A stretch of DNA of 47,922 nucleotides from Desulfotomaculum copahuensis (GTDB lineage: Bacteria > Bacillota > Desulfotomaculia > Desulfotomaculales > Desulfovirgulaceae), in the NCBI RefSeq assembly GCF_001655685.1, contig NZ_LYVF01000198.1, positions 1-47,922 of the forward strand, written 5' to 3'. Below, piece by piece: positions 16,739-26,040 of the stretch (position 1 is the stretch's first letter; each line of letters starts with the position of its first letter). A model generated the notes under the pieces. It worked only from the letters and a program-made list of their open reading frames with translations. It made no database searches and was not told the origin of the DNA. The translations under genes and the position numbers were made by a program.

Positions 16739-17654
16739 CTTCACCCACCTCCCAAACACTTTCTTCCCCGCCCGCGTATTCTACGAATATATCCTCCAGG
16801 GTTTGGTCCAGCACATCGAAGGCTGCACCTTCATAACGTTGCAACCGGACCAGCACCTCGTCCAGACGGCCGGACAGGGAAATCAGCAGGCGCGACCCTT
16901 CCCGGGCAACCCGCCGCACCCCCGGCCATTTTTCCAGTTCCGCCGGCGGCGGGCCGGGAAAGAGTACACGCACTTTCTTTTCCTCCGCCAACAGTTGCTC
17001 CAGCGGCCGGGAAAGGATCAGCCCGCCCCGGAGCAGGAAAGCCACCCGGTCGGCAATGCGCTCCACATCCTGCAGCTGGTGGGAAGAAAAAATAATCGTC
17101 CGCCCCTCTTTGGACATTTCCTCCACCAGCAATTTCAGCACCTGGCGCCGGCGCAGCGGATCCAGACCGGTGGCCGGCTCATCCAGCAACAGCAGTTCCG
17201 GCTCGGGGCCAACGGCCAGCACCAGGGCGAGCAGGGTCTGTTTCCCCTTGGACAACCCCCCCACCCGGGCGCGGGCCGGCAGTTCAAAAAGCCGGCAGTA
17301 ACGGTCCACCCGTTCCTGATTCCAGCGGGGATAGAGGGAGCGGCAAAAGCTGAGCAACTCCCCCACCCCGGTATTGCGGTAAAAATGCTGGCTTTCAGCC
17401 TGGTAACCCACCCGCCGGCGCACGGCCACCGAATCGGCCACTGCGTCCAGGCCCAGTACGCGCATCTCCCCGGCGGAGGGCTGCAGCAGGTTCAAGAGCA
17501 GTTTTATGGTGGTGGTCTTGCCGGCCCCGTTCGGCCCCAACAGGGCAAAAACACCGCCCCGCGGCACCTCCAGGTCCAGCCCGTGCACAGCCGGCCGCCC
17601 GCGGAATGTTTTCGTCAGGCCGCGGGTCAATACGGCCGGTTCGCTGATTGCCAT
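16731..17654 (-). CDS. ABC transporter ATPase (YtrB-like)
   Basis: A 307-residue ATP-binding protein. Walker A is GPNGAGKTTT (about residues 40-49), the signature is GLSKGKQTLLALV with K in place of the usual G-G-Q, and Walker B is [13 protein letters not shown]. The H-loop is FSSHQL. The C-terminal 80 residues form the extension common to GntR-linked exporters. ATG 17654 has GGGGG eight bases upstream; an ATG two codons earlier (17660) overlaps the stop of the small frame in front (ATGA) and could serve for coupled translation. It pairs with the permease at 16064. Confidence 0.9.
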   Translation of the reverse strand: MAISEPAVLTRGLTKTFRGRPAVHGLDLEVPRGGVFALLGPNGAGKTTTIKLLLNLLQPSAGEMRVLGLDAVADSVAVRRRVGYQAESQHFYRNTGVGELLSFCRSLYPRWNQERVDRYCRLFELPARARVGGLSKGKQTLLALVLAVGPEPELLLLDEPATGLDPLRRRQVLKLLVEEMSKEGRTIIFSSHQLQDVERIADRVAFLLRGGLILSRPLEQLLAEEKKVRVLFPGPPPAELEKWPGVRRVAREGSRLLISLSGRLDEVLVRLQRYEGAAFDVLDQTLEDIFVEYAGGEESVWEVGEDD

Positions 17655-17656
17655 CT

Positions 17657-17881
17657 TCATTTCCCCCTTGCCCGTCTTTCCCGAATTGCTTTTCTTACTT
17701 CACATCCACGCCGGGTGCATAACCCAACCGGTAAAGCAAAAACAAGTGCCTGGCCGTACCTGCCGGGCGAACTCTTTTCATGGCACCCCGGGCCCGCCCC
17801 TGGATTGCTCCCCGCCGGCGAACCATTCTCAACACCGGACATCGTTATAGTCTTTTGAATCCATCCATTCATTCCATTCAT
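17657..17881 (-). CDS. Possible 74-residue protein between regulator and ATPase
   Basis: The 280-base gap between the GntR gene and the first ATPase holds an open frame whose ATG has AGGGG at three to four bases and whose TGA overlaps the ATG of the ATPase gene. The protein is basic at its end (VRKAIRERRARGK) with one short hydrophobic run (GQALVFALPVGL). The glycine/proline-rich middle may be mere GC-rich noise. I recognise no family. Confidence 0.3.
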   Translation of the reverse strand: MNGMNGWIQKTITMSGVENGSPAGSNPGAGPGCHEKSSPGRYGQALVFALPVGLCTRRGCEVRKAIRERRARGK

Positions 17882-17934
17882 TTTCCCCTCATTTCCCTCC
17901 AGGATATTGCACATTTGGGGAAACAGGTTGAAGC

Positions 17935-18324
17935 TTACCCGCCCGGTCCATTTTTCTCCCGCACTTTTTTCTCCACGGCGGACAGCACTTCGCCCGGTGT
18001 GCAGCGCAACTGGTAGGCTTCCACAAACAGTTTTTCCACCGCTTCGTCCAACCGGTGCAGGCGTTCCCGCTTGGTCAGAGTGGATGCGGGTGCGGCCACG
18101 AAAGTACCCCGGCCGCGCAGGGTATAGACCACTCCTTCATGCTCCAGTTCCTGATAGGCCCGGGAGATGGTGTTCGGATTGATGGACAACTGCAGGGCCA
18201 ATTCCCGCACCGGAGGCAACTGCTCTCCCGGCGCCAGCAGGCCGCTGGCCGCGGCCCGGCGGATCTGCTCCATCACCTGCACGTAAATAGGCACGCCCCG
18301 TCCCGGCTCGACGCGAAACCACAC
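17935..18324 (-). CDS. GntR-family repressor, YtrA type
   Basis: A 129-residue transcription regulator with a winged helix-turn-helix at about residues 8-75 (QVMEQIRRAAASGLL, LSINPNTISRAYQELEHEG) and only a short C-terminal dimerisation tail. This is the layout of the YtrA subfamily, which normally represses the ABC exporter genes in its own operon in response to cell-wall stress. GTG 18324 is chosen since GGGGG precedes it by seven bases; GTG 18330 is also possible. Just upstream lie a sigma-A promoter and an overlapping inverted repeat, probably its own operator. Confidence 0.9.
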   Translation of the reverse strand: MWFRVEPGRGVPIYVQVMEQIRRAAASGLLAPGEQLPPVRELALQLSINPNTISRAYQELEHEGVVYTLRGRGTFVAAPASTLTKRERLHRLDEAVEKLFVEAYQLRCTPGEVLSAVEKKVREKNGPGG

Positions 18325-18353
18325 ATCCACACCCCCTCTGTATTTATGTCCTG

Positions 18354-18375
18354 GTGTATTAATAGTATAATACAC
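18354..18375 (-). promoter_or_regulatory. Operator of the GntR/ABC operon
   Basis: GTGTATTA-ATAGTA-TAATACAC is a perfect 8-bp inverted repeat with a 6-base spacer, placed over the -10 box and start of transcription and 30 bases ahead of the GntR start. That position suits autorepression. Confidence 0.7.
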
Positions 18376-18395
18376 ATCGACATACAGGATGTCAA
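18367..18395 (-). promoter_or_regulatory. Sigma-A promoter of the GntR/ABC operon
   Basis: On the minus strand TTGACA (18395-18390), 17 bases and TATTAT (18372-18367). The -35 box is perfect, the -10 box has five of six matches and lies inside the operator. Confidence 0.75.
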
Positions 18396-18601
18396 GAGGA
18401 AAATCCACCGGCAAACATAGCAACGCTTTGCGCCGGCAGTAAGACAACCGCAATATTGTTTCCGTTTGAAATCCAGATTGCCTTGACCGGTTATGCATTA
18501 TGCCCTACCCCTGGAACACGAAAGGAACAATTTTTATTGTCTCAGTAAATTTTTCCCTCCAAAAGGATAAGCAACAGTATCCGGCGAACGTTATGAAGAA
18601 C

Positions 18602-18617
18602 GTTTTCGTACGAAAAC
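18602..18617. promoter_or_regulatory. 16-bp palindrome before the EamA gene
   Basis: GTTTTCGTACGAAAAC is a perfect palindrome 21 bases ahead of the EamA start codon. It is a likely repressor site or an early leader hairpin. Confidence 0.5.
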
Positions 18618-18638
18618 CCTGTGAATAGGAGACTGGTT

Positions 18639-19604
18639 ATGGCTCAAGTAAATACCGGGCTGCATACGGACATGGAAAAACAAACCGGCGCGGCGGGAGG
18701 TGAGCCACAAAGTAATGTCGTAATCCATGAGGCCGCCAGGTCTTCGTTGGATGTCCGTACACTGACTGCTCTCGGGGTGTGCATATTTTTCTGGGCTTCG
18801 GCCTTTGCCGGGATCCGTGCCGGTTTAACGTCTTATTCTCCGGGACATCTGGCCCTGTTGCGTTTTCTGGTGGCTTCGTTGGTGCTGGTAGGCTATGCGG
18901 CGCTGACCCGCATGCGCCTGCCTGAAAAGCAGGATCTGCCAGCTATATTTTTGTTGGGCTTTGTGGGGATCAGTGTTTACCATGTAGCTCTTTCTTATGG
19001 CGAGGTCACTGTGAGCGCGGGAGCGGCCAGCCTGTTGATTGCCGCCGGGCCGGTTTTTACCGCCCTTTTGGCGGTGGTTTTTTTGGGCGAGCGGCTCAAG
19101 TTTTGGGGTTGGGCGGGAATTGCCGTAAGCTTTGGCGGGGTGGCCCTGATCACCCTGGGAGAAGATAAGGGGATGCAGTTCAACCCGGACGCCTTGCTGG
19201 TCCTGCTGGCGGCTTTGAGTACCAGCCTGTATTTCGTTTTCCAGAAGCCTTACCTGAAAAAATACAGCGCCCTGCAGTTGACCGCCTACACCATCTGGGC
19301 AGGGACGCTCTTTATGCTGGTCTACCTGCCCGGTCTGGCCGGGCAGGTACATACCGCTTTGCCCGCGGCCACTTCAGCCGTGGTCTACCTGGGGGTTTTC
19401 CCTGCTGCACTGGCCTACGTGCTTTGGGCCTACGCCTTGAGCCGGGCGCCGGCTTCTATCGTTTCCAGCTTTTTGTTCGTCTCACCTGTGCTGGCCATCT
19501 TTATTGCCCTGGTTTGGCTGGGAGAAGTGCCCACCATGCCCACCCTGGGGGGCGGGGCCATAACCATCCTGGGAGTTTTACTGGTAAACAGGTGGGGCCG
19601 GTAA
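18639..19604 (+). CDS. EamA-family (DMT) transporter
   Basis: A 321-residue drug/metabolite transporter with ten predicted membrane segments. After a soluble N-terminal 40 residues comes [19 protein letters not shown], the usual EamA opening; the first repeat ends [18 protein letters not shown] and the second [18 protein letters not shown], both with the conserved L/W-G-E. AGGAG is seven bases before the ATG. It is not closely related by eye to the EamA gene at 5802. Candidate substrates are amino acids or their derivatives. It converges with the glutamate decarboxylase gene. Confidence 0.87.
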   Translation: MAQVNTGLHTDMEKQTGAAGGEPQSNVVIHEAARSSLDVRTLTALGVCIFFWASAFAGIRAGLTSYSPGHLALLRFLVASLVLVGYAALTRMRLPEKQDLPAIFLLGFVGISVYHVALSYGEVTVSAGAASLLIAAGPVFTALLAVVFLGERLKFWGWAGIAVSFGGVALITLGEDKGMQFNPDALLVLLAALSTSLYFVFQKPYLKKYSALQLTAYTIWAGTLFMLVYLPGLAGQVHTALPAATSAVVYLGVFPAALAYVLWAYALSRAPASIVSSFLFVSPVLAIFIALVWLGEVPTMPTLGGGAITILGVLLVNRWGR

Positions 19605-19681
19605 AGTATCTATTTGTCAAATCTTTCTTGACGGTCCTGAAAGTGAAGCCGCGACATGGCCGTACGGAAATGTTCACTGCC

Positions 19682-21085
19682 TTAAGTGGCATAATGTCCC
19701 CTGCGCGGCGAGATAGTTGGTTGCAGTTGTTTCTTTTTTGTATTGTCAAGTGTATCATAGGCGTTTATTATATCCGAACAGAGGCTTTCAGCCATATCCC
19801 TGCTGAATGTTTCTCTGATTACCACCCGCATGACTGTTAAATCACTGGCATTATTGGGGAGGTTATAAGCGGGAAGCATCCACCCTCTTTCCCGGAGTTT
19901 CCGGGCAAGCTGGAAAGGGGTAAAATCCTTAGCCTCTTTGAATTTGAATGTTACTATCGGGAGTTCAAGATTGCTGAGCAGCTCAAACCTACCAGACTCG
20001 ACCAACCTGTTTGATAAATACTTTGCATTTTCCAAACAATTATTAATGATTCGCCGGTAACCCGAATGACCAAGACGTAACAGGTTGTAGTACTGAGCCA
20101 ATATCATATCCGAACTGCGCGAAAAATTTAAAGTAAACGTCGGCATAGTATCCCCGAGATAATTCACGTAAAATATCAAATCACCGGGTAAATCACTTTT
20201 ATCCTTAAAAATCAGCCACCCCAGGCCGGGATAAACAAGACCGAATTTATGTCCGGACACGTTGATTGATCTTACATGTGACAATCGAAAATCCCATTCC
20301 AGTTCCGGATTTACGAAGGGAAGTACAAAGCCGGCACTGGCGGCATCAACATGAATAGGAATATACCAACCTTTTTCCTGCGCAACCTGAACAAGTAAAT
20401 CATTAATCTCTTTTACGGGTTCACAGGCCCCTGTAAATGTGGTTCCCATAATGACACCAACGCAAATGGTATTTTCATCGATTCTCTGTCTCACAGATTC
20501 CGCATCAATAAAAAACCGGTTTTTTTCTATAGGGATTATTCGCGGTTCGACTTCAAAATACTTGGCGAATTTATCCCAGCATACATGTGCGTCTGCACCG
20601 AATATAATATTGGGAGTGCTTAAGCTTTTGTCTTCCTTGATGCGCCTTTTTTTCCACGTCCATTTATGCGCCAACAACCCCAAATGGATGGCCTCGGAAG
20701 AACCGATGGTGGCGGTTCCGCAAAATTCGGCCTGTTCCGGCGCGTTAAACAGATGGCCGAGCATGTTTACAATTCTCTGGTGAATCTCGGTTGTTTGTGG
20801 GTACTCAAAACGATCGACGAAATTTTTACCGAGATTCTCCAGAATAAGCTTTTCAACTTCCGGTTCCATCCACGTGGTGGTAAAGCTGCCTAAATCAAAA
20901 GCGGCATTGCCATCAAGATTTAATTCATCACGCACCAGCTGATAAGTTGCATTTGCGGGCATTCCATCATCCGGTATTTTATATTTTGGTATGCCTTCTG
21001 TGAAATACCTTAAACTATAGGTAGGCGAAAGAATTTCTTCCGTATTGCTGATATCCGCATCCAGTTTCACCCTTGATGAGATCAT
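19682..21085 (-). CDS. gadB: Glutamate decarboxylase
   Basis: A PLP enzyme turning glutamate into GABA and CO2 with uptake of a proton. At 467 residues it matches the usual length. HVDAASAGF (245-253) carries the PLP aspartate and SINVSGHKFGLVYPGLGW the Schiff-base lysine K280. The N-terminal PDDGM and the GNAAFDLGSFTTTWMEPE stretch are conserved in GadA/GadB. The gene is clearly richer in A+T than its neighbours with different codon choice, which suggests acquisition. No glutamate/GABA antiporter (GadC) stands next to it, so whether it serves acid resistance or glutamate use is open. GAGGGG precedes the ATG. Confidence 0.92.
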   Translation of the reverse strand: MISSRVKLDADISNTEEILSPTYSLRYFTEGIPKYKIPDDGMPANATYQLVRDELNLDGNAAFDLGSFTTTWMEPEVEKLILENLGKNFVDRFEYPQTTEIHQRIVNMLGHLFNAPEQAEFCGTATIGSSEAIHLGLLAHKWTWKKRRIKEDKSLSTPNIIFGADAHVCWDKFAKYFEVEPRIIPIEKNRFFIDAESVRQRIDENTICVGVIMGTTFTGACEPVKEINDLLVQVAQEKGWYIPIHVDAASAGFVLPFVNPELEWDFRLSHVRSINVSGHKFGLVYPGLGWLIFKDKSDLPGDLIFYVNYLGDTMPTFTLNFSRSSDMILAQYYNLLRLGHSGYRRIINNCLENAKYLSNRLVESGRFELLSNLELPIVTFKFKEAKDFTPFQLARKLRERGWMLPAYNLPNNASDLTVMRVVIRETFSRDMAESLCSDIINAYDTLDNTKKKQLQPTISPRRGHYAT

Positions 21086-21125
21086 CCCGCCATTCCCCTC
21101 TTTATTGAAACTTCTTTCCGGCCTT

Positions 21126-21131
21126 ATTATA
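21126..21131 (-). promoter_or_regulatory. -10 box upstream of gadB
   Basis: A perfect TATAAT on the minus strand about 40 bases upstream of the gadB start. No good -35 box stands at 16-18 bases, so an activator may be needed. Confidence 0.35.
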
Positions 21132-21206
21132 TCCCGGGCGGATGAGGAATAATGATAACTTTATTAATACCTCCTCCCTCCGCGGAGTAATGTAACACCT
21201 GGTCAA

Positions 21207-21240
21207 ATAAAAAACAGGCCCTCCGGCAGGCGGCCTGTTT
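21207..21240 (-). terminator. Terminator of the amino acid ABC operon
   Basis: Read leftwards, AAACAGGCC (21240-21232) pairs with GGCCTGTTT (21220-21212) and the stem runs into a T-rich tail (TTTTATTT). It lies 14 bases behind the ATPase stop. Confidence 0.85.
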
Positions 21241-21253
21241 ATTCAGCGATCAA

Positions 21254-22051
21254 CTATACCGCTGCGGTTGAATAACCGGCAAACACGTTGTTTTGAAGAA
21301 TGCCCGCGGCGGGTTGCGGAAAGGGTCCCCAGAGCACCTTGCTCAAAAAGTCCCTGGTCCGCGGGTGGACGGGACGCTCAAATATTTGCTCCGGGGTTCC
21401 TGTTTCGATAATCTGCCCCTCATCCATAAAGAGCACCCGGTCGGCCACTTCGCGGGCGAAGCCCATTTCGTGAGTGACCACGATCATGGTCATTCCTTCT
21501 TTGGCCAGTTGTTTCATCACTGCCAGCACCTCCCCGACCAGTTCCGGGTCCAGGGCGGATGTAGGCTCGTCGAAAAGCATCACCCGCGGGTGCATGGCCA
21601 GGGAACGGGCGATGGCCACCCGCTGCTGCTGACCGCCGGAGAGGTGACAGGGGTAAGCGTCCACTTTATCAGCCAGTCCCACCTTTGCCAAAAGCAGTTT
21701 GGCTTCCGCCACCGCTTCCTCCCGGCGCATCCTTTTCACCATCACCGGCGCCTCGATGACATTGCCCAATACGGTCATATGGGGAAAAAGATTGAAGTGC
21801 TGAAAGACCATGCCCATGTCCCGGCGCAATAGATTCAAATCATCCTGCGCCGGATTGACCGCCCGGCCGTCAAATTCTATGCGCCCTTTTTCCGGATGCT
21901 CCAAGAAATTCAGGCAGCGCAGCAGTGTGCTTTTACCCGAACCGCTGGCCCCGATCAATACCACAACTTCTTTTTCCCGCACTGCCAGGTTGACGTCCTT
22001 CAAAACCTGCATTTTTCCAAACCATTTATTTAAACCATGCACTTTAATCAT
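21254..22051 (-). CDS. Polar amino acid ABC transporter, ATPase
   Basis: A 265-residue ATP-binding subunit of the GlnQ/ArtP type. Walker [10 protein letters not shown] is near residue 36, the signature is [16 protein letters not shown], Walker B is [14 protein letters not shown], and the H-loop is VTHEMGFA; all are standard for polar amino acid importers. It is the last gene of a three-gene operon (binding protein, permease, ATPase). The C-terminus is about 20 residues longer than usual ([14 protein letters not shown]...). Confidence 0.93.
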   Translation of the reverse strand: MIKVHGLNKWFGKMQVLKDVNLAVREKEVVVLIGASGSGKSTLLRCLNFLEHPEKGRIEFDGRAVNPAQDDLNLLRRDMGMVFQHFNLFPHMTVLGNVIEAPVMVKRMRREEAVAEAKLLLAKVGLADKVDAYPCHLSGGQQQRVAIARSLAMHPRVMLFDEPTSALDPELVGEVLAVMKQLAKEGMTMIVVTHEMGFAREVADRVLFMDEGQIIETGTPEQIFERPVHPRTRDFLSKVLWGPFPQPAAGILQNNVFAGYSTAAV

Positions 22052-22071
22052 GACTTGTTTTCCCCCTTGAC

Positions 22072-22728
22072 TTACTGTATTTTTTCAACCTGCAGCCGCC
22101 TTTCCAGCCAGTTGACCAGCAGGGTGAACATAAGCACCAGGGCCAGATAATACAGTCCGGCAATGGAATAAAACTGCAAATCCGCAAAGTGGTTGGAAGC
22201 CAACTGCATGGCAACCCCAAACAGTTCCGGCACGGTGACAAAAGCAGCCATGGACGAATCCTTCAATCCGATAATGAACTGGTTGCCCAGCGGGGGAATG
22301 ATCCGTTTAAAAGCCTGCGGCAGGATGATGCGCCGCATGGTCAGTTTATAGTTCATGCCCAGGGAACGGGCCGCCTCCGCTTGCCCGCGGTCGATGGACT
22401 GGATACCGGCGCGAAAAATTTCGGCTATATAGGCTCCGTTATGGATGGCCAGGGCAATGGCGGCGGACCAGAAACTGCCGAAATCCACAACCGAGGCCAA
22501 CCCGAAGTAAATGACAAAAAGTTGCACAATGAGCGGCGTGCCGCGAATGACGGTGATATAGATATCGGCGATATAGCGCAACGGTTTGCGCCCGGATATT
22601 TTCATCAGAGCGAAGATCAGTCCGATCACCGTACCCATGGCCAGTGCCGCAGCAGTCAGTTCCAGCGTCAACAAAGCCGCCTGCAGAAAAAAGTGTATTG
22701 AACCGGTGAAATAATGAATAAAACGCAT
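22072..22728 (-). CDS. Polar amino acid ABC transporter, permease
   Basis: A 218-residue His/Glu/Gln/Arg-family permease with five predicted membrane segments. The EAA loop is [42 protein letters not shown]-like [21 protein letters not shown] is the family's conserved segment. One permease gene is enough, since such subunits can homodimerise. It sits 20 bases ahead of the ATPase gene and 59 bases behind the binding protein. Confidence 0.92.
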   Translation of the reverse strand: MRFIHYFTGSIHFFLQAALLTLELTAAALAMGTVIGLIFALMKISGRKPLRYIADIYITVIRGTPLIVQLFVIYFGLASVVDFGSFWSAAIALAIHNGAYIAEIFRAGIQSIDRGQAEAARSLGMNYKLTMRRIILPQAFKRIIPPLGNQFIIGLKDSSMAAFVTVPELFGVAMQLASNHFADLQFYSIAGLYYLALVLMFTLLVNWLERRLQVEKIQ

Positions 22729-22787
22729 TTTTGCCTTCCTCCCGTCCGGGGTGCGCCCGGCGGCGCACCCCGCCGGAATGATGTCAT

Positions 22788-23567
22788 TTAGGGTTTGCTG
22801 ATATCGGTGTTAAAGTATTTTTCACTGATCTGGCGATAATTACCGTCGGCCTTGATTTCCGCCAGTGCCTTGTTCACTTTTTCCCGCAGCGGATCTCCCT
22901 TGCGGAAGGCTATACCAACCCTTTCCACAAAAATCAGACCGCCTACCGGCTTAATATCCAGTTTCTGTTCCCCGGCCGCCATCCGGCCCACAAACCGGTC
23001 GGTGATCACTGCGTCCACCCGGCCGTGGGACAAATCCTGCAGCGCGGTGATGTCACTGGTATAATTCTTGACATTATTTGAATATTGCCGGGCTTCCTTG
23101 TCATAAACACTGGAGATAAGCACGCCTACCGGCGTGTTTTTTTTGATATCCTTGATGCTCTTGATCGAAGAATCCTTGCGTACAAACAGCTCCGGGCCGG
23201 AAATATAATACGGATCGGAGAAGGCCACTTCCTTTTCCCGTTCCGGGGTGATGGTCATACTGCCCAGAATGGCATCAAATTTTTTGGCCTTTAAAGCACT
23301 GATCAGACCTTCCCAGGGCATGGCCCTGGGTTCCGGCTTCATGCCCATTTTTTCGGCCAGCGCTTTGCCGATTTCCACGTCAAAGCCGGTCAACTGCTTG
23401 TTGCTGTCATAATAGTTGAAGGGCCGGTACTGTCCGGACATGGCATAAGTAAATGTGTCTTGGGCGGCCGTGTTGGCAGCCTTGCCGGTAACGGAACCAC
23501 ACCCGGCCACCAGCGCCGCCACCAGGAAAATACCTGAAATTAAAAGGAGCCACTTTCTTTTACCCAC
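22788..23567 (-). CDS. Polar amino acid ABC transporter, binding lipoprotein
   Basis: A 259-residue extracytoplasmic binding protein (SBP family 3). The signal peptide ends in the lipobox LVAGC, so Cys23 should be lipid-anchored. FDVEIGKALAEKMG is the family signature, with DAILGSMTITPEREK following. The GTG start has AGGAGGGGG in front. The ligand is not decidable from sequence; the operon lies directly behind kamA/ablB and shares a promoter-box sequence with it, so lysine or a basic amino acid is a reasonable guess. Confidence 0.92.
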   Translation of the reverse strand: MGKRKWLLLISGIFLVAALVAGCGSVTGKAANTAAQDTFTYAMSGQYRPFNYYDSNKQLTGFDVEIGKALAEKMGMKPEPRAMPWEGLISALKAKKFDAILGSMTITPEREKEVAFSDPYYISGPELFVRKDSSIKSIKDIKKNTPVGVLISSVYDKEARQYSNNVKNYTSDITALQDLSHGRVDAVITDRFVGRMAAGEQKLDIKPVGGLIFVERVGIAFRKGDPLREKVNKALAEIKADGNYRQISEKYFNTDISKP

Positions 23568-23669
23568 TTAACCCCCTCCTTAATTTTTAACTGAATGATT
23601 AAATACTTCCTTACCTCCGGCATGTTCCTGCAGATAAGTTACCCTCACTGACAGTCTTGATTAACAATC

Positions 23670-23698
23670 ATTTTAAACTATTAACCCTTTCCAGACAA
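23670..23698 (-). promoter_or_regulatory. Promoter of the amino acid ABC operon
   Basis: On the minus strand TTGTCT, 17 bases and TAAAAT, about 100 bases upstream of the binding-protein start. The 13-mer GTTGTCTGGAAAG over the -35 box recurs, with one change, upstream of kamA (25898-25910). Confidence 0.55.
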
Positions 23699-23740
23699 CC
23701 TAAAATCGAGTTAAAGTTGCCTGTTTAACCGTGTAAAATT

Positions 23741-24604
23741 TTATAATGCGGCGCTGGACACATTTTCCGCCGCCGGCCGCACCCAGATGTTCATGTCCTC
23801 AAAATCGCCGGCGATATGGCAGTTGTTAATCAATGTACCGCCGAACCGGTAACCCAGGCGGTGAAAGACCAGATTCATCCCGAACGATGAGGCGCGGGCC
23901 AGACTGTACAGACAGCCGATTCGTGCGTCCAGGCACGCCCTTTCGATTTGTCGCAGCAGCAGCGTACTCAGCCCCATGCCCCGGAAAGCGGGATCAGTGG
24001 CGCAATTGGTCAGTTCAGCCCGTTGCCGGCAGGAATCAATCTCGGCGGCCGCCACACTGACCAACCGCCGCCCATGGTAAAAGACCATGAACAAATCGCC
24101 CTTGTTCATCGCACCGGCCAGGTAGCCCGGATCGTAAACCGGGGCCGGATAGGTGGCAAATACGCGCCGGAAAACAGCGGCCATGGCTGGAATATCCCGG
24201 CTGCCGGCCCGGCGCAGAGTAAAACCGGGGGGTGACTTGACCGGCCGGAAACTTTTGCGGCCGCGGATTTCGGCCAGCATTTTGCGCTGACGGCTCAAAG
24301 CCGGGGAGTAACTCCGCTCCGCGCGGGGGAAGGCGGCCAGGAAATGCCCGTCGTCATACTGGAAATAACCGTCAATTGTTCCTTCCAGTTTAAATCCGTC
24401 CCCCTGCAAGCGGTTTAAATCTTCCGGCCTGACGGGCAGGATAATTTTACCCAGTCCTTCGCTTATCGCCAGCTGTTTTAAAAAATCGCGCAGTGCCGCC
24501 GGGTCACCGGCTTCATAACCGGTTACCCAGAGGCGTTCGCTGGTCCGGTCCAGACAGGCGGACACCCGGAATCCGGGCGCCCGGTGCTTTAACTGTTTAT
24601 CCAT
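23741..24604 (-). CDS. ablB: Beta-lysine N6-acetyltransferase
   Basis: A 287-residue GNAT enzyme that acetylates beta-lysine on the N6 amino group to give N-epsilon-acetyl-beta-lysine, a compatible solute known from methanogens and some bacteria. The GNAT core is in the C-terminal half: LTNCATDPAFRGMGLSTLLL contains the acetyl-CoA loop (R-G-x-G-L/S). YFQYDDGHFLAAF near residue 90 is typical of AblB. ATG 24604 overlaps the kamA stop by 8 bases and has AGGAGG upstream, so the two are translationally coupled. Adjacency to kamA strongly supports the call. Confidence 0.9.
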   Translation of the reverse strand: MDKQLKHRAPGFRVSACLDRTSERLWVTGYEAGDPAALRDFLKQLAISEGLGKIILPVRPEDLNRLQGDGFKLEGTIDGYFQYDDGHFLAAFPRAERSYSPALSRQRKMLAEIRGRKSFRPVKSPPGFTLRRAGSRDIPAMAAVFRRVFATYPAPVYDPGYLAGAMNKGDLFMVFYHGRRLVSVAAAEIDSCRQRAELTNCATDPAFRGMGLSTLLLRQIERACLDARIGCLYSLARASSFGMNLVFHRLGYRFGGTLINNCHIAGDFEDMNIWVRPAAENVSSAAL

Positions 24605-25832
24605 GCGCCGGCGCCTCCTTTCCCCCGGCATAAGACACACTCCCGTCACCGGTGCTGATCTTAACCGTTTTGCCGCGCAGCAGTCCGGCCACCCCGCCGC
24701 CGGCGGCTATGAGGCCGTCCTCATGAGGACCGGGCTCGGTGTAAAGATAAAGGTTCCCTTCGAAATTGCGTAAAACAATTTTCCCCCGTCCCCAGGACAA
24801 AACATAATTGGGACCGAGGGGGATCTTCCCGCCGCCACCCGGGGCGTCAATGACAAAATTGGGTACGGCCAGGCCGCTGGTGTGGCCGCGCAGGTTTTCA
24901 ATGATTTCGATGCCCGTGCTCACCGGCGTGCGGAAATGTCCGATCCCTTCGGACAGATCGCATTGATACAGGTAATACGGACGCACCCTGATTTTTAACA
25001 ACTGTTGCACCAGTTTTTTCATCACTTCCGGCCGGTCGTTGATCCCCCGCAAGAGCACCGACTGGTTGCCCAGGGGAATACCGGCCCCGGCCAGACGGGC
25101 GCAGGCCTCTTTTGCCTGCGGCGTGATTTCCCGCGGATGATTGAAATGGGTATTGATGAACAGGGGGTGATATTTTTCCAGCATGGCGCAAAGCTCCGGT
25201 GTAATCCGCTGGGGCAGAACAACCGGAGTCCGGGTGCCGATGCGAATAATTTCCACATGTTCAATGGCACGCAGTTTACGTAAAATATATTCCAACTGCT
25301 GATCAGTCAAGGTCAGGGGATCACCCCCGGAAATGAGCACATCACGTACCGCCGGGTTGCCCTTGATATAAGCAATGGCCCGGTCCACCCGGCTTTTGGG
25401 CATAGCGCCGTCCCGCTGCCCGGCCAACCGCCGGCGGGTGCAGTGCCGGCAATACATGGAGCAGCAGCCGGTGACCAGGAAAAGCACCCGGTCCGGATAG
25501 CGATGGGTCAGCCCCGGGACGGGAGAGTCGCCCTCCTCATCTAGCGGATCCCGCATATCCCCCCGTGTCCGCCGCAGTTCCTCCGGACGGGGCACAGCCT
25601 GCATCCTTACCGGACAATTGACGTCATCAGGATCAATCAAGCAGGCATAATATGGTGTAATTGCCATGCGGAATCTTTTCAGACAGGCTTCAATGCCCTC
25701 TTTTTCCCTGCCGGTAAGACCAATTATCCGGGACAGTTCCTCCACGCCGGTAATGCGGTGGCTCAACTGCCAGCGCCAGTCGTTCCACTCCTGCTCCGTA
25801 ACCGGCCATAATTTACGCAGTTCCGTTCTCAT
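24597..25832 (-). CDS. ablA: Lysine 2,3-aminomutase
   Basis: A 411-residue radical-SAM, PLP-dependent enzyme that converts L-lysine to L-beta-lysine. The cluster motif is CSMYCRHC (C124, C128, C131 by my count). Further motifs are LISGGDPL, the RIGTR-PVVLPQR stretch, and DAPGGGGKIPLGPNY with the PLP lysine. KamA is also the first step of lysine fermentation, but no other fermentation genes (kamDE, kdd, kce, kal) are here, while ablB follows at once, so osmolyte synthesis is preferred. AGGAGGGATGTT precedes the ATG. Confidence 0.93.
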   Translation of the reverse strand: MRTELRKLWPVTEQEWNDWRWQLSHRITGVEELSRIIGLTGREKEGIEACLKRFRMAITPYYACLIDPDDVNCPVRMQAVPRPEELRRTRGDMRDPLDEEGDSPVPGLTHRYPDRVLFLVTGCCSMYCRHCTRRRLAGQRDGAMPKSRVDRAIAYIKGNPAVRDVLISGGDPLTLTDQQLEYILRKLRAIEHVEIIRIGTRTPVVLPQRITPELCAMLEKYHPLFINTHFNHPREITPQAKEACARLAGAGIPLGNQSVLLRGINDRPEVMKKLVQQLLKIRVRPYYLYQCDLSEGIGHFRTPVSTGIEIIENLRGHTSGLAVPNFVIDAPGGGGKIPLGPNYVLSWGRGKIVLRNFEGNLYLYTEPGPHEDGLIAAGGGVAGLLRGKTVKISTGDGSVSYAGGKEAPAHG

Positions 25833-25872
25833 AACATCCCTCCTCGAAATACCATGTCAATTCATAACAGTC

Positions 25873-25913
25873 AACTTAATAATAATAATTAAGTTGTCTC
25901 TCCAGACAACTTA
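25873..25913. promoter_or_regulatory. Promoter with two nested inverted repeats, ablA
   Basis: Two overlapping inverted repeats stand 40-80 bases ahead of the ablA start: AACTTAAT...ATTAAGTT (25873-25895) and TAAGTTGTCT-CTCC-AGACAACTTA (25890-25913, 10-bp arms). On the minus strand TTGTCT, 16 bases and TATTAT make a promoter through them. The arms share AGTT, so two alternative structures or operators are possible; an osmotic regulator would be logical, which is inference. Confidence 0.55.
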
Positions 25914-26040
25914 TTATATCACCAGGGGTTGCTAATAGCAAATAGCAATTTATTTCCATAACGCCTTAAAAAACGGAATTTTTTCATTTTTAACCGCCCA
26001 GCCTGGTTAAAACATATTTTTCTTTCATTTTCACGCCGGC

